From Pseudomonas gingeri (GTDB taxonomy: Bacteria; Pseudomonadota; Gammaproteobacteria; Pseudomonadales; Pseudomonadaceae), in assembly GCF_013386165.1 (NCBI RefSeq), contig NZ_JACAOS010000001.1, forward strand, positions 361,476 to 425,475: a stretch of 64,000 nt of DNA, in the 5' to 3' direction. The notes beneath the pieces are model-generated. The model was given only the letters and a program-made list of their open reading frames with translations, was not told the DNA's origin and made no database searches. Made by a program: the position numbers and the translations under genes. Shown here piece by piece: positions 47,422-54,675 of this stretch (positions are counted from its first letter, which is position 1; each line of letters opens with the position of its first letter).

Positions 47422-47706
47422 ATGAGCCAATATCGTCCGCTACAAAGCAATCTCACCGAAGTCCCCGTTCTCTACCTCAACCTCGATGCCCCGGTGCGCG
47501 ATCTCTATGCGTGCGCCATCCAGCGCATCAAGGCCGCCCGTGACCTGACCCATAGCCTGACGTGCATGAGCATCGGCAACACCTGCGACCGTGATCTTTA
47601 CCACTTCGCCGGTGCCGCCTACCTGCTGTTGCAGGATGGTTGCGACGCATTGGATGCGATGCAGGGCATGTTCACCGACCGAGTCCGCAGCGCCCCGGTT
47701 TCCTGA
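47422..47706 (+). CDS. small Pseudomonas protein of DUF3077/DUF6124-like type
   Basis: A 94-residue protein from the ATG at 47422 (MSQYRPLQSNLTEVPVLYLN). It has no signal peptide or membrane helix. Two helical segments, VRDLYACAIQRIKAARDLTH and DLYHFAGAAYLLLQDGCDAL, resemble the small DUF3077 or DUF6124 proteins that Pseudomonas carries in many copies; the assignment is tentative and the function unknown. The start is fixed by the GGAG site, which is locked in the terminal hairpin of the leader at 47301-47414. A REP doublet follows. Confidence 0.6.
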   Translation: MSQYRPLQSNLTEVPVLYLNLDAPVRDLYACAIQRIKAARDLTHSLTCMSIGNTCDRDLYHFAGAAYLLLQDGCDALDAMQGMFTDRVRSAPVS

Positions 47707-47719
47707 TCGAACACCACCC

Positions 47720-47804
47720 TGTAGGAGCCGGCTTGCTGGCGATGACGTCCGCAAGATCGACGCATGACTTTCTGGCCTCATCGCCAGCAAGCCGGCTCCT
47801 ACAC
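47720..47804. repeat. REP-type inverted repeat pair
   Basis: TGTAGGAGCCGGCTTGCTGG and CCAGCAAGCCGGCTCCTACA are perfect complements separated by about 45 bases. It lies between the small DUF gene and the end of the convergent lipoprotein gene. Confidence 0.92.
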
Positions 47805-47882
47805 GGGCCAGTGCGAGCCTGAAAGACCGCGTGTGAGTTAAACGTCCAACGGAAAAAGAATAAGGTTCTCCAATGGGAGTCA

Positions 47883-48773
47883 CTACAGGTTTAACGCTCT
47901 GATCAGTGGATCTTGATACAACTCATCGACTTCTATGCCAGCGGCTCGGGCTTTGGCTTCCAATGCTTCACGCCGTTTTTTAGAGATCGCCAGTTCGTCA
48001 GGCAAAAGTTCTTTCCAGTGAAGTTTATCTTCACCTTGAAAGGGTATTTTCCAGAACTCTGCCTCGGTTGAAAATGTCAGCGTTACTAAATAGGTTCCTC
48101 GCTCTTTTGGTGCTGCTCGAGAAGGCGAGTGTAGAGCCCGAAGATGCAAATATGAATGTTCGTTAAAAAAATACCAGTCATAAAAAAGGCCAATTTCAAG
48201 CCAGCGCTTCAGGTCTATCTTGTAGTTAGGGGCCAGCCAGGGGTGGCTAAAAACAAGTTTGCCCAGTACTTTTTCAGGTGTATTGATTTTGTCCATCTCT
48301 TTGCCTGATATTCTAGGGTCGCTCCTGTGGTAGTAGTGCGTCCAACCCGCGCGCTGGAGGCCGTTGATTAATTGATAAAGGGCTTCTTGAGAGTCTTCGT
48401 GCAAGCTGTCATCGGGAAGTCCCCTTAGCGTGATTTCTATACTTTCGATTTGGCTGCCATCTCTGTCAAAAATAGCAGTGCTTATTCTGAAAGCATTTTT
48501 TAGCAATAGCGTATGCGCCCCTGTTTTTATACTGGCGATGGGTAGCTCTTTGTTATTGGGGGAGCGAGAGATTTCATACCAGCATACACCGGCTGCTGCC
48601 AAGCAATCTGGCTTGAATGGTATCGGGCTGCGTGCAATGACATCATTGATGTTTTCACTCAGGTTGATTTCAATGATGGGGGCACTGTTTTCCATTTTTT
48701 GGCTCTCCGTGGGGGAGGGGATGTCACAGGCGGTTAACCCTAGTGTCAGTGCCGCAAGCAAGGCTTTTCTCAT
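47883..48773 (-). CDS. lipoprotein linked to VgrG, candidate type VI immunity protein
   Basis: A 296-residue protein of no family I recognise. The N-terminus MRKALLAALTLGLTACDIP is a lipoprotein signal with the lipobox LTAC, giving lipidation at Cys16; the following DIP (Asp at +2) could favour inner-membrane retention. The rest is soluble and charged, with many Trp and Tyr. Its start overlaps the stop of the upstream gene by four bases (ATGA), so the two proteins are made together. Position directly after a vgrG-linked gene and export to the periplasm fit an immunity protein against a periplasm-acting effector. This is inference. Codons are more A/T-rich than in the core genes. Confidence 0.65.
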   Translation of the reverse strand: MRKALLAALTLGLTACDIPSPTESQKMENSAPIIEINLSENINDVIARSPIPFKPDCLAAAGVCWYEISRSPNNKELPIASIKTGAHTLLLKNAFRISTAIFDRDGSQIESIEITLRGLPDDSLHEDSQEALYQLINGLQRAGWTHYYHRSDPRISGKEMDKINTPEKVLGKLVFSHPWLAPNYKIDLKRWLEIGLFYDWYFFNEHSYLHLRALHSPSRAAPKERGTYLVTLTFSTEAEFWKIPFQGEDKLHWKELLPDELAISKKRREALEAKARAAGIEVDELYQDPLIRALNL

Positions 48774-49771
48774 ACAGCATCAGACCATTTGGATAGGGCC
48801 GTAATGGAACTCTCCATGTACTCGTTGTTGTGCTGCATTAGTAGATGATATCTATGTGCGATTTTTGTAATGAAGTTCATTCTGTATGTTTCGTCGTATA
48901 AGTCTCCTTCTGTCATCTGCACCCGAAGGTTTTCCTCCTCGACATCACAAGCCATGCTAAAAGCGGCGGATCGGAGCGGAAAGCAAGGGAGTCCTTCTGT
49001 CAAAGCTTGAAGATCTAATACTTTTTGAAAGGCGAGGTCTTCGTAGATAAGAGGTTGTAAAACTTCTAGCTGCTCGTGGTTGGCAATTGCCAATAGGGAT
49101 TTTAATTGCAACGGGGGTTTTTCGCTTTTTGCCGCCAGTTCAGTTTCCTTGATGGCTTTGAATGCCTTTAGAAGATATTCGTTCACTTCGAAATTTTTCA
49201 GTATTGCCAGCGCCTCCTCCGCCCATGGCAAGCTTTTCAGCCCCGCCAGTGCCAATTCAGGACAGTCCAGCGCATTACGCTCCGATGCACATTCTTCGAA
49301 CTGCTCGGGAAATTGGCTATAAAACCAGTGCCAGACAAAAATATCCTGGAATAACCAGAAGTTACCTTTGCCCAGCCCGTCCTTGCCGATGGCCATCGGA
49401 TTAGGCAGATAATCTCCCACTGAGACAGCCAACGCGTCCGGTATGAAGTCCAGGCCGCACTTCACCTGTTTACTGGCAAAGGCGGCCAGGCCCATCCAGT
49501 AGAAGCGCCCCTTCAGTTCGGGTTTTCCACCGTCTTCCAACTCCAGATAGAACCGCGCATAGGTCGCCGCGATGCGTGCTGCGCGGGCACTGAAACTGGC
49601 GACCAGTTCGCTGCGCATGTGTTGTGAGTAGGGATCACGTTTCTCCACCGTCAGTCGACGTATCGCTTCCTGTTGGCCCCAGGCCCAGAGTATTTCGCAG
49701 CCAAAGGTCTGCTTGGAAACCGAATCGGGTCGGGTATTGGTGGTGCACGTGAGGATCGGATCGGCACTCAT
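48770..49771 (-). CDS. VgrG-linked protein, candidate type VI effector (DUF2515-like?)
   Basis: A 333-residue soluble, mostly helical protein without signal peptide. It contains ARIAATYARFYLELEDGG and KGRFYWMGLAAFASKQVKCG, which recall a conserved family (possibly DUF2515) found beside vgrG genes; I hold that assignment loosely. No known nuclease, lipase or peptidoglycan hydrolase motif was found. It overlaps vgrG upstream and the lipoprotein gene downstream by four bases each, so three genes form one coupled unit. Codon use is A/T-richer than vgrG, typical for exchangeable effector cargo. The effector role is inferred from position only. Confidence 0.65.
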   Translation of the reverse strand: MSADPILTCTTNTRPDSVSKQTFGCEILWAWGQQEAIRRLTVEKRDPYSQHMRSELVASFSARAARIAATYARFYLELEDGGKPELKGRFYWMGLAAFASKQVKCGLDFIPDALAVSVGDYLPNPMAIGKDGLGKGNFWLFQDIFVWHWFYSQFPEQFEECASERNALDCPELALAGLKSLPWAEEALAILKNFEVNEYLLKAFKAIKETELAAKSEKPPLQLKSLLAIANHEQLEVLQPLIYEDLAFQKVLDLQALTEGLPCFPLRSAAFSMACDVEEENLRVQMTEGDLYDETYRMNFITKIAHRYHLLMQHNNEYMESSITALSKWSDAV

Positions 49772-51975
49772 TGCTTGCGACTCCTTTCATAACTGTCAGC
49801 GCCTTCCGGGACATGGAATTTGTCCCAGCGTAAAAACGCCTTGAGGTCCTGGGCGCTGTGGGTCTTGATGCGGGGGAGAAGACCTTCGGCATCGCTGGTA
49901 ACGACCAGAGGGGTGGTGTCCCCGGGTATTGCCATGGCGACCTGGATTCCTTTCAAGGGCGTGCCGGAACGGTTGAGCAGTTGCATCTGCTCGTCGTGGG
50001 CTTCTTGGGCACCGCCGCCGGGCGCAAGATTTGTGGTCCCGGCCTGTCCAGCGGCGGCGGGTCTGAGGGCCGCCAACACGGCAATGTCCGCTCGCGTACC
50101 TGCTGGCTCATTGGCTTCGGGACCTACGCAACTGATTCCGTTGCCGTCGAGTTTGATGAAGTGGCCGCCCACCTTGATCGTCAGTTCTGCGCCCGCTTCG
50201 ATAACGATCTTTTCTCCCGCGTAGAAATGAATTTCCTGTCCTGCTTCAACCAGATAACCCACCCCCGCTTTCATCTGCTGACTCTTCCCCACCGTCAGAT
50301 GGTCGTCACCCTTCACCTCGCAACGGCGATCCTGGTGAACGGTATGGTGTTCCTCGGCCTGAAACTCGGCGTAGCTGTTGGCGCCGACACTTTCATGCCG
50401 TTCATGGCCGACCTGCACGTGCTGGTCATGTTCGATGTGCTGTTCAAAGTCCCGTTGGGCATGCACATAGATCTGTTCCTGGCCCTTGAGGTCTTCGATG
50501 CGGATTTCATTGCTGCCGCCGCCGCCCGGACTGCTCTGGCTCTTGAACACACTGCGGGTCTTGTGCGCGGGCAGCGGGTAGGGCGCGGGCTGCGCGGCGT
50601 TGTTCAGGCAACCGACGATCAGCGGCTGGTCCGGGTCGCCTTCCAGGAAGGTCACCAGCACTTCCATGCCGACACGGGGCAGGGTGACCGCGCCATGGCT
50701 CGGCCCGGCCCAGCCGGACGCCACCCGCAGCCAGCAACTGCTGTGGGCGCCGGTTTCGTCCGAGCGGTCCCAGTGAAACTTGACCTTTACCCGGCCATAT
50801 TCGTCGCAGTGGATCTCTTCTCCAGGCGGGCCGGTGACGATCGCGGTTTGGGCATTCAGGCGTCGGGATTCGCGGGCTTGCAGAGGCGGCCGAAAGAACA
50901 CATCCCACGGCGTGGCCAGAAAGCTGTTGCGGTAGCCCTGGCGGAAATCGCTGTTGGCACTGCTTGGACTTGGCGCCGATTCTTCCAGCACCTGCGGCTG
51001 CTTGCCTTCATGGGTGAGGTGGGTCAACAGCCAGAGATCGTTCCAGTCCGGTTGTGGATGATCGCTCAGGGTCAGGAGGTGGCCGCTGACCAATTGTGCT
51101 TCATTGCTCTTGCCCGACGCCTGTCGATAGTTGGCGCGATGGCGCTCCAATTGGCGGTGATTGAGGTGCTTGCCAATGTCGTCATGCTTGAAGTGGCCGG
51201 GGTATCGATAGTCCTCCAGCACAGGTTTCGGTGTGGAGTCGGTGGTGTGGGTTGTTCGTTCCAGCGAGGTATGGGGCTTCTCGAAATCGTAGTCGCGCAA
51301 GGCCGCGTGGCTGCTGCGGGTTTCCAGACGCAGGTCGAAAGACTTGATGCTCGGTGTCGCGGCCACGGCGCCGCTGTCCGGTACATAGGGCACCGCATTG
51401 GGTAGCCGGCGAAAGAACGTCTGGTCATCGCCGAAGGCCAGGTGGTGGTCGGCCGGGCTGTGCTGGAAGTGGTAGTGCAGGCCATCTTCCTCGCACAATC
51501 GCTGGATGAACGCCAGGTCGGACTCGTTGTACTGCACGCAGTATTCGCGGGCGGGGAAGGGCGTCGCCAGGTTGAAGCTGAAGGCGTTGCCGAGGATGCC
51601 GTGGTCCTTGAGCACCTGGGCGATGATCTGCGGTACGCTCTGGTTCTGGAAGATGCGCTGGTTGAAACGGTGGCCCAGGTAGGTCAGTTGCGGGACGAGG
51701 GTGAGGTGATAGTGGCTCCAGCGCTGACCGGTATCCCCCTGGCCGATGCTGTAGACCTGGCCATGAATGCCCGCACCGCCATCGTTGAAGGCGAGGAAGC
51801 CCTGCTGGTGCAACAGCTCGTCAAGATTCAGGTCCGGGCGGCGGCTGACCAGTTCCAGCTCGAAACGGTAGGGCTGGCTGATGGCTTCGCTGCCGTTGAA
51901 GGCCAGCACCTGGAGTTCAGGGGCAAGGCCTGGAAAGGTCAGGGTAAAGCGGTTTAACGGCGCTGAAATGAACAT
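49768..51975 (-). CDS. vgrG: Type VI secretion spike protein VgrG with C-terminal transthyretin-like extension
   Basis: A 735-residue trimeric spike protein. The ATG at 51975 has AAGGGA seven bases upstream; an in-frame TTG 18 bases earlier is less likely. Domains: phage gpD/gp27-like region at about 1-370 (FTLTFPGLAPELQVLAFNG, then REYCVQYNESDLAFIQRLCEE); gp5-type OB fold at about 390-480 with GPPGEEIHCDEYGRVKVKFH and GMEVLVTFLEGDPDQPLIVG; and a repetitive needle at about 500-630 (GKSQQMKAGVGYLVEAGQ). A C-terminal domain at about 660-735 resembles a transthyretin/Ig fold (SGTPLKGIQVAMAIPGD), which in other VgrGs docks effectors. No other type VI gene is in the window, so this is an orphan vgrG island. 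Confidence 0.93.
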   Translation of the reverse strand: MFISAPLNRFTLTFPGLAPELQVLAFNGSEAISQPYRFELELVSRRPDLNLDELLHQQGFLAFNDGGAGIHGQVYSIGQGDTGQRWSHYHLTLVPQLTYLGHRFNQRIFQNQSVPQIIAQVLKDHGILGNAFSFNLATPFPAREYCVQYNESDLAFIQRLCEEDGLHYHFQHSPADHHLAFGDDQTFFRRLPNAVPYVPDSGAVAATPSIKSFDLRLETRSSHAALRDYDFEKPHTSLERTTHTTDSTPKPVLEDYRYPGHFKHDDIGKHLNHRQLERHRANYRQASGKSNEAQLVSGHLLTLSDHPQPDWNDLWLLTHLTHEGKQPQVLEESAPSPSSANSDFRQGYRNSFLATPWDVFFRPPLQARESRRLNAQTAIVTGPPGEEIHCDEYGRVKVKFHWDRSDETGAHSSCWLRVASGWAGPSHGAVTLPRVGMEVLVTFLEGDPDQPLIVGCLNNAAQPAPYPLPAHKTRSVFKSQSSPGGGGSNEIRIEDLKGQEQIYVHAQRDFEQHIEHDQHVQVGHERHESVGANSYAEFQAEEHHTVHQDRRCEVKGDDHLTVGKSQQMKAGVGYLVEAGQEIHFYAGEKIVIEAGAELTIKVGGHFIKLDGNGISCVGPEANEPAGTRADIAVLAALRPAAAGQAGTTNLAPGGGAQEAHDEQMQLLNRSGTPLKGIQVAMAIPGDTTPLVVTSDAEGLLPRIKTHSAQDLKAFLRWDKFHVPEGADSYERSRKQ

Positions 51976-51987
51976 TCGTAGTCCCTT

Positions 51988-52063
51988 ACTCAAGCGGTAA
52001 GGGGTGAGTCTGCTTGTCCTCGGCGGTGCGTTGAATAGGTCAGTGGAAAAACAGAAACACCTT
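51988..52063. repeat. imperfect direct repeat, copy A (upstream of vgrG)
   Basis: About 75 bases starting ACTCAAGCG and including GAGTCTGC.TGTCCT, GGCGGTG and AAAAACAGAAA match a second copy at 53257-53334 in the same orientation, by my eye roughly three bases in four. It lies directly upstream of the vgrG start on the minus strand. Confidence 0.65.
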
Positions 52064-52168
52064 ACAAATCAAGGTTAAAAAGACTGACGCTGTAGCGGGA
52101 TTTTTTGCCAAAAGAAGTGGAAGTGCCACTGCTGGCTGTGTCAGTGACACCCGTCCCGCGTGCGGTTT

Positions 52169-52582
52169 TCAGCCCCGGTTCGAGCGTTTCCAGCCATACA
52201 GGGTGATGATCCAGAACGGCAGCCACCAGATCAGATCGTTGCAAAGCAGCATGATCCCGCTGTGCCAGGGCAGGACACCGCTCATGGCCGACTGCACAAA
52301 GCCAATAGGCCCCAACGTCTTGCCCACCAGCCCGACGGCCACCAGCGGCCAGTAACGCACCACATCCTGAGCGGCAATCCAGTAACCCAACGCGTACACG
52401 CCGACCATCATGCCGATGCAGCGAACCATCACGTCCGGCGTTGCCGGCATCTGCAACCAGGTGAACACCTCGGCCGGCCAGACGGCCAGCAGTACCGCAT
52501 AGAACAGGTTGTAGAGGGCCGCCACGCGCAGGACCCAGGACATCCAGGCAGGGGCGAGTTTTGTTGAGAACAGGTACGTCAT
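52169..52582 (-). CDS. small four-helix membrane protein
   Basis: A 137-residue inner-membrane protein with about four hydrophobic segments (for example WVLRVAALYNLFYAVLLAVW, VGVYALGYWIA, and DLIWWLPFWIITLYGW). The family is not recognised with certainty; it resembles DoxX-like or other small membrane proteins of unknown role. Its ATG at 52582 overlaps the stop of the DUF4166-like gene by four bases, so the two are coupled. No catalytic motif is seen. The unit lies between the two copies of an imperfect direct repeat. Confidence 0.75.
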   Translation of the reverse strand: MTYLFSTKLAPAWMSWVLRVAALYNLFYAVLLAVWPAEVFTWLQMPATPDVMVRCIGMMVGVYALGYWIAAQDVVRYWPLVAVGLVGKTLGPIGFVQSAMSGVLPWHSGIMLLCNDLIWWLPFWIITLYGWKRSNRG

Positions 52583-53145
52583 GGTTTTTCCGTCTGTGTG
52601 GAGGGGAAGGTCGGCTCGACAAGGCCCAGGACCCCGCTGTAGTGAATAAGCGTGCCGAAGCGCGTCAGGCTGACCTTGACCTCGCAGTGATAATGTTGGA
52701 CGTCGATGGGCTGTTCGCTCGCGGTGATCGTCAGGCCGGGCACCGGCCAGCCCAGCCTGCGCAGTACAACCCGCTCGCTGCGTTGCTGCAGGCTGCCGTC
52801 GGCCTCGACCCAGGTGCCGAGATGCACTGAAACCGGCCCCACGTGTTCGATGATCACCCGGCCGCTCCCGGCTTGCATCACGCTGTTCATGGCTTTTCCA
52901 CCGATGATTCTCGACCAGCGCTCGCGGCGGCTGGCCAGTGGCGCCAGACGCACGTGGCAGGTGGCGGCCGGCGACGCGGCGGGCATCCTGCCCAACAGCG
53001 GCAACAGCCGCCGCCAGAAAGAAGCCGCCCAGCTGACCGCCAGCGTGCCCTGGACCTGGGACCCCTGCGGGCCATGCAAGGCTTGCAGGACGGGCGCCAG
53101 ATTCGCGAAGTCCTGCCCGAGCACTTGCTGATACAGACTCTTCAT
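52579..53145 (-). CDS. DUF4166-like protein
   Basis: A 188-residue protein from the ATG at 53145 (MKSLYQQVLGQDFANLAPVLQALHG), similar to DUF4166. An earlier in-frame start at 53262 gives an Arg/Gly-rich N-terminus that is not protein-like and runs through another ORF, so it is not used. Later parts show RERWSRIIGGKAMNSVMQ and VIIEHVGPVSVHLGTWVEADG. There is no membrane segment, and the function is unknown. It overlaps a 23-codon ORF upstream (ATGA) and the membrane-protein gene downstream. Confidence 0.8.
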   Translation of the reverse strand: MKSLYQQVLGQDFANLAPVLQALHGPQGSQVQGTLAVSWAASFWRRLLPLLGRMPAASPAATCHVRLAPLASRRERWSRIIGGKAMNSVMQAGSGRVIIEHVGPVSVHLGTWVEADGSLQQRSERVVLRRLGWPVPGLTITASEQPIDVQHYHCEVKVSLTRFGTLIHYSGVLGLVEPTFPSTQTEKP

Positions 53146-53213
53146 CGGCGGGTTGCCGTGACTTGGGCGTCCTGCACGGCGAGCGCGGCCAGGATCATTT
53201 CGTGACGCGTCAT
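53142..53213 (-). CDS. 23-residue ORF coupled to the DUF4166 gene (leader peptide or gene remnant)
   Basis: ATG at 53213 reading MTRHEMILAALAVQDAQVTATRR, then TGA that overlaps the next ATG (ATGA). The four-base overlap is the same coupling style as the next gene junction. It may be a translated leader that opens the DUF4166 start, or the residue of a longer gene deleted when the cassette formed. Too short to judge by composition. Confidence 0.3.
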   Translation of the reverse strand: MTRHEMILAALAVQDAQVTATRR

Positions 53214-53256
53214 GGAAGCTTTCCTTGCGTAAATATTCCATTTTTTGGGGATACAC

Positions 53257-53334
53257 ACTCAAGCGACCAGGAGGAGTCTGCGTGTCCTGGGCGGTGTGTT
53301 TGAACAGTGCGGCTGAAAAACAGAAAAGACCTAC
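53257..53334. repeat. imperfect direct repeat, copy B (upstream of the DUF4166 cassette)
   Basis: It begins ACTCAAGCG and shares GAGTCTGC.TGTCCT, GGCGGTG and AAAAACAGAAA with copy A at 51988-52063, in the same orientation. It lies about 44 bases upstream of the 23-residue ORF on the minus strand. The two copies bracket the cassette of small genes at 52169-53213. Confidence 0.65.
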
Positions 53335-53483
53335 GTCTGAGGGTTTGAAAACCTTACGCGGTCAGTCATGTTGCTCGCGGATTATGACTTTGTGCCTTCA
53401 CCCCGCCAAGCGGGCTGCCGGGACGCCCACAACTCGGTTATACTCGTCGGCTTTCAAAAGTTCACCGACGAGTGCTGCCCGCC

Positions 53484-54579
53484 ATGGAAATCAACCCGAT
53501 CCTTAACAGTATCAAGGACCTGTCCGAGCGCTCCGAAACCATTCGGGGGTATCTTTGACTACGATCAAAAGCATGAGCGTCTGACCGAAGTCAATCGCGA
53601 GCTTGAAGATCCGGCTGTCTGGAACAACCCCGAATACGCACAGAACCTCGGCCGCGAGCGTTCCGCCCTGGCGCTGATCGTTGAGACCCTGGACGACATG
53701 TCCAGCGGCCTGAGCGATGCCCGCGACCTGTTGGAAATGGCCGCCGCCGAAGAAGACCAGGGTGCCGTCGACGACGTCGCCGCTGAGGTCGAACGCCTGC
53801 GCGCCGCCCTCGAGAAACTCGAATTCCGTCGCATGTTCAGCGGCGAAATGGACGCGAACAACGCCTACCTTGATATCCAGGCCGGTTCCGGCGGCACCGA
53901 AGCCCAGGACTGGGCCAACATCCTGCTGCGCATGTACCTGCGCTGGGCCGACAAACGCGGTTTCGACGCCACCATCATGGAACTGTCCGCCGGTGAAGTC
54001 GCCGGGATCAAGGGCGCCACCGTGCATATCAAGGGCGAGTACGCCTTCGGTTGGCTGCGCACCGAGATCGGCGTGCACCGTCTGGTGCGCAAGAGCCCGT
54101 TCGACTCCGGCAACCGTCGCCACACCTCGTTCTCCGCGGTGTTCGTGTCCCCGGAAATCGACGACAACATCGAAATCGAAATCAACCCGGCAGACCTGCG
54201 GATCGACACCTATCGTTCCTCCGGTGCCGGTGGTCAGCACGTTAACACCACCGACTCGGCCGTACGGATCACCCACGTACCGTCCAACACCGTGGTCAGC
54301 TGCCAGAACGAACGTTCCCAGCACGCGAACAAAGACACCGCGATGAAAATGCTGCGGGCGCGCTTGTACGAACAGGAAGTGCAGAAGCGCAACGCCGCTT
54401 CCCAGGCCCTGGAAGACACCAAGTCGGATATCGGCTGGGGTCACCAGATCCGCTCCTACGTACTCGACGCCTCGCGGATCAAGGATCTGCGGACCAACAT
54501 CGAACGCAGTGACTGCGACAAGGTGTTGGACGGCGATATCGACGAATACCTGGAAGCCAGCCTCAAGCAAGGGCTTTAA
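53484..54579 (+). CDS. prfB: Peptide chain release factor 2 (programmed +1 frameshift)
   Basis: Release factor for UGA and UAA codons. Translation starts at the ATG at 53484 and meets an in-frame TGA at 53556-53558 after 24 codons (..ETIRGYL-stop). A +1 shift at CTT-TGA-C continues in the frame from 53557 and gives 364 residues, the normal length. The shift site has the SD-like CGGGGG three bases before CTT. The protein shows the anticodon-mimic SPF in [13 protein letters not shown] and the catalytic GGQ in [10 protein letters not shown]. Regulation is autogenous: low RF2 slows termination at the UGA and favours the shift. lysS follows, as in many gamma-proteobacteria. Confidence 0.97.
53541..53559 (+). 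promoter_or_regulatory. programmed +1 frameshift signal of prfB
   Basis: CGGGGGTATCTTTGAC: an SD-like purine run, a three-base spacer, the slippery CTT codon, the in-frame TGA and a following C. This is the standard RF2 autoregulatory site and not a sequencing error. Confidence 0.95.
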
Positions 54580-54675
54580 GGCACTGCGGCGGCGGCGCGC
54601 ACCAAGGTGCGCCGCTTGCCGTGAACCCCTGCCGAAGGCCGGGGGCAACGAACCTGTGATGGAAAATCTAAAGAC

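Noticed and set aside
53484..53600. prfB as a pseudogene broken by a frameshift
   Set aside because: The stop and shift site match the conserved RF2 programmed frameshift exactly.
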